Source: Pseudomonadota bacterium (lineage in GTDB: Bacteria; Myxococcota; UBA9042; PHBI01). Taken from it: a stretch of DNA of 26,847 nucleotides. The DNA lies in the NCBI GenBank assembly GCA_005772945.1, contig SXIE01000096.1, forward strand, positions 1 through 26,847, read 5' to 3'. Shown in pieces: positions 15,483 to 22,764 of this stretch. Every line of letters begins with the position of its first letter. Position 1 is the stretch's first letter. The position numbers were made by a program, and so were the translations under genes. Under the pieces are notes generated by a model, which was given only the letters and a program-made list of their open reading frames with translations, was not told the origin of the DNA and did not search any database.

Positions 15483-16431
15483 CGGCCTCGTCGCCGCGCA
15501 TCGACCCCCTGCACGCGGCGAGCGTCGGGCTCGGATCGAGGGCGGCGGTGGCGGCGATCGCGATGCAGCGCAGCGCGTTGGCGTCGCCGAACATCGCCTG
15601 GTGACAGGCGCGCACGATCCCGCTCGGCTCGAAGCGCGCGGAGCGTCCGTGGTCGATGCACGCGAGCGCGTTGGCGTCGCCGAACAACGATAGGTGGCAC
15701 GCGCGAATGAGCTCCGTGGCGTCGCCCGGGGCCAGCGCCACGCGCTGCAGGCACGCGAGCGCGTTGGCGTCGCCGAACAACGAAGCATGGCAGGCCACGA
15801 TCGACGCGGTCGGGTCGACCGGGAAGCGCGCGACCGCGTCCAGGCATGACGTCTGGCCGGCCTGCCCGAAGAACGCCTGCCCGCACGCCGCGATGACCTG
15901 CGGCTGTCCGGCCCAGTTGATGCGGACGGGCGGCGGGACGACGGGCGGCCGCACGGGGACTGGTCCGGTCGGGCCGGGGCCGGGTCCGGGAGCGCCGGGC
16001 CGCCCCGTCTGGTCGTGGTCGACGGGAACCGTGAGGCTCACGACCGGGATCCCGCCGACGTCCATCCATTGGATCAGGTTCTGGCTCCCGAAGTCGCGGA
16101 AGGCGATAGCGACCGTCATCGCGTCGGGGCAGCGGTCGATCCAGAACGAGCCCTCGGCCCCGATCTGGCCGAGCCGGAAGTCCCAGCGCTGGCCGCCCTC
16201 GCCGCCGAGCGATACGGTCGCGCCGACCTCGACCTGGCGGTTCGCGAGCCAGCGCCAGCTGCCGTTCGCGATCTTGTAGTCGATCGTCAGGCGACCGTTC
16301 TCGTAGCGCGTGTCGACACGCTCGAGCACGATGTGCGGAGCGGCGCCCGGTCCGCCTGGATGGCGGGCGTGAGCGCTGATGGCGGTGAACGTGAGGGCCA
16401 AGGCGAGGGCGATGCGAGCGGGCGAAAGCAT
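15448..16431 (-). CDS. Secreted protein with five 31-residue two-cysteine repeats
   Basis: The 327-residue product has a signal peptide (MLSPARIALALALTFTAISAHA, cleavage after residue 22). Residues 30-140 look like a beta-sandwich-type domain (VLERVDTRYENGRLTIDYKI). A Pro/Gly-rich linker (141-170) follows. The C-terminal part is four full and one partial repeat starting at residues 182, 213, 244, 275 and 306, each of 31 residues, with consensus A-C-x3-L-F-G-D-A-N-A-L-x-C. Each has two Cys 13 residues apart, so paired disulfides or metal binding are possible. The DNA of the inner repeats is nearly identical (see the repeat entry). I do not know a named family with this repeat. Start ATG 16431 is chosen for the signal peptide. 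It is convergent with the transpeptidase gene. Confidence 0.75.
   Translation of the reverse strand: MLSPARIALALALTFTAISAHARHPGGPGAAPHIVLERVDTRYENGRLTIDYKIANGSWRWLANRQVEVGATVSLGGEGGQRWDFRLGQIGAEGSFWIDRCPDAMTVAIAFRDFGSQNLIQWMDVGGIPVVSLTVPVDHDQTGRPGAPGPGPGPTGPVPVRPPVVPPPVRINWAGQPQVIAACGQAFFGQAGQTSCLDAVARFPVDPTASIVACHASLFGDANALACLQRVALAPGDATELIRACHLSLFGDANALACIDHGRSARFEPSGIVRACHQAMFGDANALRCIAIAATAALDPSPTLAACRGSMRGDEAVMGCLERGLTR
15572..15778 (-). repeat. Near-identical 93-bp coding repeats
   Basis: The plus-strand core AGCGCGTTGGCGTCGCCGAA recurs at 15572, 15665 and 15758, exactly 93 bp apart. Ninety-three bp is 31 codons, so the units match the protein repeats above. The high identity of the cores at the DNA level suggests recent duplication or gene conversion. 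Confidence 0.85.
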
Positions 16432-16568
16432 GGCCGGACCGTACCACGGTGCCGGCGGGGCGTTCGTCAAAGAAACGTCGCCGCGGCCGCTGCAGGCGGG
16501 CTCTGGCGGGGGCATGCCGCCCGCCGGGACGTCGACGCACGCCCCGCCGCGTCGTCGCGTCGCGGGAG

Positions 16569-16598
16569 TTGACAGCAGCGGCAGAGCTTCGCAAGCTC
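16569..16598 (+). promoter_or_regulatory. Possible hrcA promoter with overlapping inverted repeat
   Basis: TTGACA at 16569-16574 is followed after 17 nt by CAAGCT (16592-16597). The perfect inverted repeat GAGCTT-CGC-AAGCTC (16584-16598) covers the -10 region and ends 6 nt before the GTG start. The GTG at 16605 has no clear ribosome binding site, so a leaderless transcript is possible. The repeat is not the known CIRCE element (TTAGCACTC-N9-GAGTGCTAA). Confidence 0.4.
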
Positions 16599-16604
16599 GG
16601 CGCC

Positions 16605-17627
16605 GTGGATCGTGAGCACCTCATCCTGCGTGAGATCGTCGAGACCCATATCGACTCGGGCGATGCGGTGGGGTCGAAGGCGATCGCCGCGCGGCTCCAC
16701 AACCATCTGTCGTCGGCCTCGATCCGCGCCGTGATGCATGCGCTCGGGCTGCGCGGGTGGGTCACGCAGCCGCATACCTCCTCGGGGCGCGTGCCGACCG
16801 ATCTCGGCTATCGCGCCTACCTGGACGACCTTTGCGTGCCGGGACAAATACGCTCGCGCGACCGGGCGCGCGTGGAGTCGCTGACCTGGCGCGACGGCGC
16901 GTCGGCCTCCGAGGTCGCGCGCGACGCGGCGCAGACGGCGGCCGAGGGGCTGGGGGCCGCGAGTCTGGTGGTCGTGGCGCCGCTCGAGTCGTCGCAGCTG
17001 CAGCGCATCGAGCTGGTGCTGCTCGGGCCGCGGCGGGTCCTGGCGATCGCCGTGACGGTCGCGGCGTTCGTGCACGAGCGGGTGCTCGTGCTCGTCGAGG
17101 ACACGTCGCGCCGCGAGCTCGAGCAGTTCACGAACTACCTGAATACGCTGCTGCCGGGGCGCACGCTGGCCGAGGTGCGGCACGTCATGGAGGCCGCACA
17201 GCACGACGACCGCAACGAGCTCGAGCGGCGCGCCTTGGCGCTCGGGCAGCGCGCGCTCGAGCAGGCCGAGGTCGGCGACGATCCGGAGGTGCTGTTCGAT
17301 GGCGCGGCGCGGGTCCTGGCGGCGCGCGAGTTCGCCGAGGCGCCCGAGCGGAGCGCCGAGCTGGTGGCGGCGCTCGAGACGCGCTCGGCCTGGATCGAGC
17401 TGCTCGCGCGCATCGCCGAGGCCGATGACACGCGCGTGTATCTCGGCAACGAGGCCGGGATGGCAGGGCTCGGGCCCTGCAGCCTGGTCGCGCGGCGCTT
17501 TCAAATGGGGCGCGGGGTCGGTTTCGTGGCCCTGCTCGGACCCAAGCGGCTCGACTATCGGCGGGCCATTCCGATCGTAGGACTGGTGGCCGAGCGCCTC
17601 GGCGAGGTCTTGGCCGGAACGAGCTGA
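16605..17627 (+). CDS. hrcA: Heat-shock repressor HrcA
   Basis: HrcA represses chaperone operons (groE, dnaK) by binding CIRCE operators and is released on heat stress. The 340-residue product has the HrcA signature at 35-73: LSSASIRAVMHALGLRGWVT then QPHTSSGRVPTDLGYRAY. This winged helix plus PHTSSGRVPTDxGYR block is diagnostic. The middle has the expected GAF-like region (LVVVAPLESSQLQRIELVLLGPRRVLAI) and the C-terminus has GVVALLGPxRLDY-like GFVALLGPKRLDYRRAIPIV. The GTG at 16605 gives the usual family length. Alternatives are TTG 16569 or ATG 16449, the latter adding 52 Arg-rich residues. No dnaK, dnaJ, grpE or groE gene is in the window, which is unusual because hrcA often precedes grpE-dnaK. 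Confidence 0.88.
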   Translation: MDREHLILREIVETHIDSGDAVGSKAIAARLHNHLSSASIRAVMHALGLRGWVTQPHTSSGRVPTDLGYRAYLDDLCVPGQIRSRDRARVESLTWRDGASASEVARDAAQTAAEGLGAASLVVVAPLESSQLQRIELVLLGPRRVLAIAVTVAAFVHERVLVLVEDTSRRELEQFTNYLNTLLPGRTLAEVRHVMEAAQHDDRNELERRALALGQRALEQAEVGDDPEVLFDGAARVLAAREFAEAPERSAELVAALETRSAWIELLARIAEADDTRVYLGNEAGMAGLGPCSLVARRFQMGRGVGFVALLGPKRLDYRRAIPIVGLVAERLGEVLAGTS

Positions 17628-17673
17628 ATGTCGCGTCCGGACCGCTTCCGAGGCCGCTCGGATCGGGTCCGCG

Positions 17674-17702
17674 TTGACAGTCGGCGGGGGGACTGCTAAG
17701 AC
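17674..17702 (+). promoter_or_regulatory. Predicted sigma-70 promoter upstream of the BamD-like gene
   Basis: TTGACA (17674-17679), a 17-nt spacer and TAAGAC (17697-17702) are well placed to drive the lipoprotein gene at 17761, giving a leader of roughly 50 nt. Confidence 0.55.
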
Positions 17703-17760
17703 CCCGACCCCTCGCGGACCGGCCGGCACTCGCTTCGGATGCGGCCCCGAGCAGAGACCG

Positions 17761-18786
17761 ATGTCGATCCACCCCCAGCTTGCGGCCTTCTCGCGACGCG
17801 CTCACGCAGCCTCTGCGGCCGCGTGCCTCTTGGTTGTCGCCGCCCTCGGCGGCTGCGCGGCGTCGGCGCCGCCGTTCCCGGACACGATCAAGGACCCGGC
17901 CCGGCGCGCCTATTATGAAGGTGTCGCGCGCCTGAAGGACGGCGACTACGTCAAGGCTGCCCAGATCCTCCAGGTCGTGGCCGCGAGCCCGCGTCACGTG
18001 AAGCACGCCGCGCTCGCGAAGCTGCGGCTCGGGGATGCGCTCTTCTTTCAGGGGCGCTACGCCGAGGCGGCCGAGGTGTATCGCGGCTTCGTCGGGCAGT
18101 ACAAGACCGACCCGAACCTGCCGTACGCGCGCTACATGGTCGCGCGCTCGTTTCATAAGCGCCTGCCGAGCGATTGGTTCCTCATCCCGCCGGCCTACGA
18201 GATGGACCAGTCGATCACGCAGCAGGCCGAGGGCGAGCTCAAGAGCTTCCTGACGACGTTCCCGACGAGCCCGTTCGCGCCCGCGGTGCGGACGATGCTG
18301 GCCGAGACGCGCGGCATGCTGTTCGCGCGCGAGATGTACGCGGTCGATTTCTATGCGGACCGCGACAAGTGGCAGGCGGTCGCCTGGCGCCTCGGCGACG
18401 TCCTGCAGACCTACCCCGAGCTGGCGATGAAGGACGGGCTGGTGTGGCGGCTCGTCGGCGCCTGGGACAAGGTCGGCGACCAGGGCGAGACGGCCAAGGC
18501 GCTCGGGATGTACCTCGAGCACTTCCCGGACGGCGCGCATCACGCGGCGGCCAAGGCGCGGCTCGAGACGATTCGCAAGGCGATCGAGGCGCGCGAGAAG
18601 GCGGCGACGCCCAAGGTGCCGCCGGCGGACCCGAACGGGCCCGAGGGGCCGAAGGGGCCGCCGACCAAGGTCGATCCGGCGGACCCGGACGCGCCCGAGG
18701 ACCCCGAGACACCGCCCGACGAGGACGCGCCGACGCTGAAGAAGCCCGTCCTGCCCGAGCTCGATCCGAGTACCGACCCGAAATAG
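17761..18786 (+). CDS. BamD-like TPR lipoprotein with Pro/Asp-rich tail
   Basis: BamD is an essential outer-membrane lipoprotein of the BAM complex that folds beta-barrel proteins. The 341-residue product has a lipobox ALGGC (Cys32). Residues 45-265 carry repeated TPR pairs (YYEGVARLKDGDYVKAAQIL, LRLGDALFFQGRYAEAAEVYRGF, YLEHFPDG) and the BamD-like segment YARYMVARSFHKRLP...DQSITQQAEGELKSFLTTFPTSPFA. The family is normally about 240 residues, so the Pro/Asp/Glu-rich extension (281-341) is extra and probably disordered. A generic TPR lipoprotein is the alternative. ATG 17761 is chosen for the signal peptide. The next gene starts 59 bp downstream. Confidence 0.8.
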   Translation: MSIHPQLAAFSRRAHAASAAACLLVVAALGGCAASAPPFPDTIKDPARRAYYEGVARLKDGDYVKAAQILQVVAASPRHVKHAALAKLRLGDALFFQGRYAEAAEVYRGFVGQYKTDPNLPYARYMVARSFHKRLPSDWFLIPPAYEMDQSITQQAEGELKSFLTTFPTSPFAPAVRTMLAETRGMLFAREMYAVDFYADRDKWQAVAWRLGDVLQTYPELAMKDGLVWRLVGAWDKVGDQGETAKALGMYLEHFPDGAHHAAAKARLETIRKAIEAREKAATPKVPPADPNGPEGPKGPPTKVDPADPDAPEDPETPPDEDAPTLKKPVLPELDPSTDPK

Positions 18787-18845
18787 TGATGAGATGACAG
18801 GAACCGTTTGCCGGGGCGTGACCCCGCCGAAATGGAGGAAATGAG

Positions 18846-19232
18846 ATGGCGAAAGCAGCAGCAACCAAGATCGCGACCAAGACCGTGGCCAAGCCGCCGA
18901 AAGGGAAGTCGCAGGTGAAGAGCCCCAAGCAGATGGTCCAGGCGCAGTTCAAGACGCGTCAGGACCTGGTCGCGGCGATCGTCTCGCTGATTGCGGGCGG
19001 GGCCGACGAGCGCCAGCGCCTGATGGGGACGACGAACGCGAAGCTGCTTCGGATCCACGAGGTCGCCAGCGAGGTGAAGCAGAAGTTCGGCGGGAAGGCG
19101 GGCCTCATCGACGCCATCCAGAAGCTGCAGTTCCCGGCTGGCAAGGCCAACGAGGGCTGGAAAGAGAAGATGCAGACCTTCACGGTCAAGCGTCTCTATG
19201 ACAAGCACCGCCAGCTCGGTGGGGCGCGCTGA
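18846..19232 (+). CDS. Small basic protein of unknown function
   Basis: The 128-residue product starts MAKAAATKIATKTVAKPPKG, an Ala/Lys-rich tail like histone-H1-type or nucleoid-associated proteins, followed by a helical region (about 30-125) with ERQRLMGTTNAKLLRIHEVA and FGGKAGLIDAIQKLQ. No catalytic motif is seen. A strong ribosome binding site (GGAGGAAATGAG) precedes the ATG at 18846, which makes it a convincing gene. It follows the BamD-like gene by 59 bp, so the two may be cotranscribed. A DNA- or RNA-binding role is possible from charge alone, and I did not recognise a family. Confidence 0.7.
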   Translation: MAKAAATKIATKTVAKPPKGKSQVKSPKQMVQAQFKTRQDLVAAIVSLIAGGADERQRLMGTTNAKLLRIHEVASEVKQKFGGKAGLIDAIQKLQFPAGKANEGWKEKMQTFTVKRLYDKHRQLGGAR

Positions 19233-19622
19233 GAGGTCGCGTACCGCGCGCGCCCGTTCGAGAGGCGCGCGCGTACCGGCTCGGCACGGCCGATGCGAGG
19301 CGCGTCCAGCGTTTCGCGTGCGGCGCCCGCCGGTCGTCGACGAGGCGCGTAGGCGGCGCGGACCCGCGTGGCGCCTGGGTGCGTTGACATTCAGCGCGCC
19401 CTCTGTTGAGATAAGACCTGGACACGTTTGGCCGACGACAGGCGCGTCATTCGGGGGCGGCGGTCGGTTCGCGGCAAGGGCAGGTTCAGTGACGCAGCAA
19501 TCGCAGTTCGACCGAGCACACGTAGATCGCCAGCCACGCCCCGGTGCGGGCGGCGATCGCGTTGCTTGGGAGCTGCGTGCTGCGGCCGGGCGCTCGGCGT
19601 CCGGGCAACGAAAGGAGTCTCC
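19233..19622. other. Intergenic region and leader of the CarD-family gene
   Basis: The 390-bp gap holds one promoter candidate (19384-19415) and a leader of about 210 nt before the ATG at 19623, longer than usual here. No recognisable riboswitch or upstream ORF with a ribosome binding site was seen. The region around 19588-19606 is rich in GGCC/CGGGC inverted stretches. Confidence 0.4.
19384..19415 (+). promoter_or_regulatory. Predicted promoter of the CarD-family gene
   Basis: TTGACA (19384-19389) is followed by TGAGAT at a 17-nt spacing (19407-19412), overlapping GATAAGAC. The same TAAGACC text sits in the better promoter at 17697. The -35 is perfect, while the -10 is weak. Confidence 0.4.
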
Positions 19623-20228
19623 ATGCAGCCGACCTTCAAGATTGGCGACATGGCCGTCTATCGCAAGCACGGCGTCGCGGTCATCACGGGCATCGAGACG
19701 GTGGAGCTCTACGGCTCGCTCCAGAACGTCTATGTTCTCGAGGTGTTGGACTCGAAGCGTCCGATGCCCGAGCGCCTCCGGATTCCCGTCGAGAAGGTGA
19801 ACTCGGTCGGCCTGCGGAGCCTCATCAGCTCCGACGAGGTCGACGAGGTGTATGAGATCCTGCGCGAGCGTCCGTCGCGGTTCGACCAGCAGACCTGGAA
19901 TCGGCGACAGCGCAAGTACAAGGAAAAGCTGAACACCGGCTCGATCTACGACCTGGCCGAGATCCTGCGCGACCTGTACCTGCTGAAGTTCACCAAGACG
20001 CTCTCGTACGGCGAGAAGCTCATGCTGGACGAGGCGCAGGAGCTCCTCGTGCGCGAGTTGGCGATCGTGCGCACGAAAGAGAAGAAGGACATCGAGGTGG
20101 AGATCGGCGAGATGTTTGCCGACGCGGCGCCGCCGCCGGAGCCGATCGCGCCCGACGCGCCGCCGGGCGAGGCGAAGCCGAAGACGCGGACGGGCTCGCG
20201 GCCGCGGCCCAAGACCTCGTCGCTCTGA
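19623..20228 (+). CDS. CarD/CdnL-family transcription regulator
   Basis: CarD/CdnL proteins bind the RNA polymerase beta subunit and stabilise open promoter complexes, notably at rRNA promoters. The 201-residue product has the beta-rich polymerase-interacting part (about 4-65: FKIGDMAVYRKHGVAVITGI ... YVLEV ... LRIPVEKVNSVGLR) and the helical part (68-163) with the conserved TWNRRQRKYKEKL (Trp92), GSIYDLAEILRDLYLL and LSYGEKLMLDEAQELL. Compared with M. xanthus CdnL (164 residues) it has an extra tail (164-201): acidic/Pro-rich then basic, GSRPRPK at 191-197, which faintly resembles an AT-hook. A GGAG ribosome binding site precedes the ATG. Its stop is 2 bp from the convergent stop of the next gene. 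Confidence 0.88.
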   Translation: MQPTFKIGDMAVYRKHGVAVITGIETVELYGSLQNVYVLEVLDSKRPMPERLRIPVEKVNSVGLRSLISSDEVDEVYEILRERPSRFDQQTWNRRQRKYKEKLNTGSIYDLAEILRDLYLLKFTKTLSYGEKLMLDEAQELLVRELAIVRTKEKKDIEVEIGEMFADAAPPPEPIAPDAPPGEAKPKTRTGSRPRPKTSSL

Positions 20229-20234
20229 CGTCAG
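20225..20234. other. Palindrome spanning two convergent stop codons
   Basis: CTGACGTCAG contains the TGA stop of the CarD gene and, on the other strand, the TGA stop of the HExxH-cluster gene. No long hairpin or T-tract follows, so it is not a convincing terminator. Confidence 0.6.
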
Positions 20235-21349
20235 GGGCGGCCCGAGAGCCCGCAGCGTTGGCGCGCTTCGAGGCACGCGGGCCCGCCGAGCTCGAAGTCG
20301 CGGCAGCTCGACGGGCGCTGGTCGTAGACCGCGCAGCGGTAGGGCGCGCGCGGGGCGGTGAGTGCGATGCAGAAGCCGTCAGGGCGCGGGACGAAGTAGG
20401 GTGAGGCGCCCTGGGCGTCGTGTGTGACGAGGTCCGGGCGCGCGTGGACGAGCGGCTCGTCGGGTCCGATCGGCACGAGGTGGAAGGCCTGTCGGCAGCA
20501 GGCGCCGCAGGCCGCGCAGGCCGCTTCGTCCAGGCGTGGCTCCCAGTGCTGGCAGGCGCTCCAGGCCACGTCGATGGTCGGGGCGTCGTTGGTGCCCCGG
20601 CGCAGCATCTCGCAGCGCGTGGCGGGCGCCGGCGTGCTGCGCGCGGAGTCATTCGGGGCGCCGTTCGTCCCGTCGGGGGGATCGTCGGCGTGGGACCAGG
20701 CGCAGCTGGCGCAGCGCTCGCCGATCGGCCCGAGCTGTGGGCCCAGCGGGTGGCGCTCGTGGACGCGCGCGGGGACTCGCGCCCAGAGGCTCTCGGGCGG
20801 CGCGTCTCTCCGGACCACGGCGGCAATCGTTTGTGTACCAACGAATGCGCGGCGCAGGGCGGAGGCCCAGGGCTCGTCGTCGGCGCGCAGGCGGGCGGCG
20901 CGCGCGATGGCGATGGCCGGGTCGTCGCCGTCGGCGAGCGGGTCCTTCGGGAGGCGGTCCCAGTGTGGGCGCCAGACGGTGGTCGCGGCGAAGAAGGCGC
21001 GCAGGCCCCAGCGGTCGGCCAGGTGGGCTTGGAGGCGATGGGTGGCGTGCTCGATGTGGAGATCGCGGTCGCTGGTCGCGTCGAGGCCCCAGTCGATTTG
21101 GCTGAGGCCCTCGGGCGCGGACACGATGGCGTGGCAGAGCTCGTGGAAGATGAGCTGCGCGAGCGAGTCGTCGGGGTCGAAGTCGGCGGTGGGCGTCAGC
21201 GCGATGGTGCGGACGCCGTCGAAGCTCGCGTAGACGTCGGGGGCGCGGGTGATGACGAAGCCGAGGTCGCGCGCGGCGCGGAGCCAGACGAGGTCGAGCG
21301 GGTCCTGGTAGGTCGCCTCGACGGCGCGCGGGGGCGGCGGGAACCTCAC
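20231..21349 (-). CDS. HExxH metallopeptidase-like domain fused to a YkgJ-type cysteine cluster
   Basis: The 372-residue soluble protein joins two unrelated parts. Residues about 10-200 hold LAQLIFHELCHAI with a HELCH zinc-binding motif at 69-73, and further acidic residues (for example Glu100) in a helical segment, as in HExxH peptidases. Residues 270-370 are a YkgJ-like cluster: CAACGACC (278-285), then YDQRPSSCRDFELGG with Cys349 and Cys359. YkgJ-family clusters are thought to bind an iron-sulfur or other metal centre. Four more cysteines (213, 216, 246, 266) between them may form another site. Activity is unproven. The GTG at 21349 overlaps the upstream stop by 4 nt (GTGA), the third gene of the operon. 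Confidence 0.8.
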   Translation of the reverse strand: MRFPPPPRAVEATYQDPLDLVWLRAARDLGFVITRAPDVYASFDGVRTIALTPTADFDPDDSLAQLIFHELCHAIVSAPEGLSQIDWGLDATSDRDLHIEHATHRLQAHLADRWGLRAFFAATTVWRPHWDRLPKDPLADGDDPAIAIARAARLRADDEPWASALRRAFVGTQTIAAVVRRDAPPESLWARVPARVHERHPLGPQLGPIGERCASCAWSHADDPPDGTNGAPNDSARSTPAPATRCEMLRRGTNDAPTIDVAWSACQHWEPRLDEAACAACGACCRQAFHLVPIGPDEPLVHARPDLVTHDAQGASPYFVPRPDGFCIALTAPRAPYRCAVYDQRPSSCRDFELGGPACLEARQRCGLSGRP

Positions 21350-22764
21350 GGTCTGGACGTGCCGGGCGTCGGAGCCGGCCAGAGGGGCGGCGCGGTGAGC
21401 GTGATCGGATCGGGCACCGGCACCGGCGGCGGGTCGCCCATGTCGAGGCCGCTCTCGGCGGACATCCAGCTCGACACGATGAGGACCGCGAGCGCCAGCG
21501 CCGCCAGCGAGGTCAGCCAACTGCCCACGCGGTCGGCGAAGCCCGGTAGCAGCGGCTGGCGCCCGGCGCGATGCAGGTGAACGCGCGCAGTGACGACGGC
21601 GGCGAGGCCACCCAGCGAGAAGACGAGCGCGAAGAAGAGAGGGAAAGCGCCGGCGGCGGTCCAGCCGGCGACCATGAAGAGGCCGAGCGTGAGGGCGGCG
21701 AGCCCGGCGAGCCCGGCGGGGCGCACCCAGGGCGCGAGCGGCAGGGCTCTCAGCGGCACGGACTCGCGCGGGGTCTCGGGGTGCAGGGCGACCTCTTTGA
21801 CGAGCGCATTCCAGGCGGGCGTGGTCTGGGTCGCCAGCAGACGCTCGAGCGTCACGCGCAGATCGCGCGCGCGCCGTTGCGCGAGGTCCAGGCGGGCGAC
21901 GAGCAGGTCGGGCGCGAGCTCGCGCGGCAGCGGCGAGGTGGCCGCGAGGCGGCGTCGCAGGGCGGCGAGCTCGGCGCCCCACTCGAGGAGGCCTTGGCGC
22001 AGCGCGTCGGGCGGAAGGTGCGCGGCGATGGTGCCGTCGGTGACGACGACTGCGGGTGCGGCGGCGGCAACCTCAGGGCCTGGGGCTGAATCCGGGCCTG
22101 GGGGCGAGGGCGGCGCGGTCGGCGTTGGGGCGCTCGCCGGATGGAGTCGCTCGACCGCGTGGGCGGCGCGCGCGAGCTCGCGCTCGGCTTGGCGGCAGGC
22201 GAGCAGGGCGTGGATCCGTTGGTCCATGACCGAGCGGTCCAGCTGATCGACGCGCAGCGCGTGCGCGGCGCTGCCGAGGAGGCGGCGCACGAGCTCGCCG
22301 AAGTAGTGGACCCAGCTCTGGACGCGCGTCTCGGCGGGCGCGGGCTTGATGGGCCGGGGCACGCGGCGGCGCAGGCGGGGCAGCACCCAGGCGAGCGCGA
22401 GCGTGCCGCCGAGGCCGGCGACGAGGAGGACGAGCGCGAGCGTGAAGACCGCGCCCATCGTATCGCCGCGGAAGGCGGCCGGGCGCTCGCTGCGGCCGGC
22501 GCGGATGGCGTCGGTCCAGGCGACGTGCCAGCCGCAGCGAAAGCCGGTGTCGAGCGCGGCGCGGGCGGCCATCAGCGTGCGGGACTCGGTGGCGAGGCGG
22601 CTCGGGTCGAGGAGCGAGAGCGCGTCTTCGGGGCGCGCCGGGAGCGCGGGTGGCGCGGTCTCGTCGCCGCTCTCGTTGCCCGGGAGCGCCTCGCAGGCGG
22701 CGAGAACGCTCACGGCGACCATGGCGAGCGCGACGGCCCGCGCGTCGCGGCCGAAGGCGCTCAT
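21346..22764 (-). CDS. Membrane lipoprotein with four transmembrane segments
   Basis: The 472-residue product begins with a basic stretch and lipobox SVLAAC (Cys24). Predicted transmembrane helices are at about 103-128, 347-370, 372-395 and 414-433. Between them lies a soluble region of long amphipathic helices (about 150-210 and 255-325) with a Pro-rich linker (210-228). The C-terminus (435-472) is Pro-rich. No family was recognised. A very good ribosome binding site (AAGGAGG) precedes the ATG at 22764, which overlaps the previous stop by 4 nt (ATGA). The three coupled genes probably make one membrane-linked unit, with this one as the membrane core; that is inference. Confidence 0.75.
   Translation of the reverse strand: MSAFGRDARAVALAMVAVSVLAACEALPGNESGDETAPPALPARPEDALSLLDPSRLATESRTLMAARAALDTGFRCGWHVAWTDAIRAGRSERPAAFRGDTMGAVFTLALVLLVAGLGGTLALAWVLPRLRRRVPRPIKPAPAETRVQSWVHYFGELVRRLLGSAAHALRVDQLDRSVMDQRIHALLACRQAERELARAAHAVERLHPASAPTPTAPPSPPGPDSAPGPEVAAAAPAVVVTDGTIAAHLPPDALRQGLLEWGAELAALRRRLAATSPLPRELAPDLLVARLDLAQRRARDLRVTLERLLATQTTPAWNALVKEVALHPETPRESVPLRALPLAPWVRPAGLAGLAALTLGLFMVAGWTAAGAFPLFFALVFSLGGLAAVVTARVHLHRAGRQPLLPGFADRVGSWLTSLAALALAVLIVSSWMSAESGLDMGDPPPVPVPDPITLTAPPLWPAPTPGTSRP

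Noticed and set aside
16449..16604. Extended N-terminus for HrcA
   Set aside because: The 52 extra residues are Arg-rich and absent in the family; the length from 16605 is normal.
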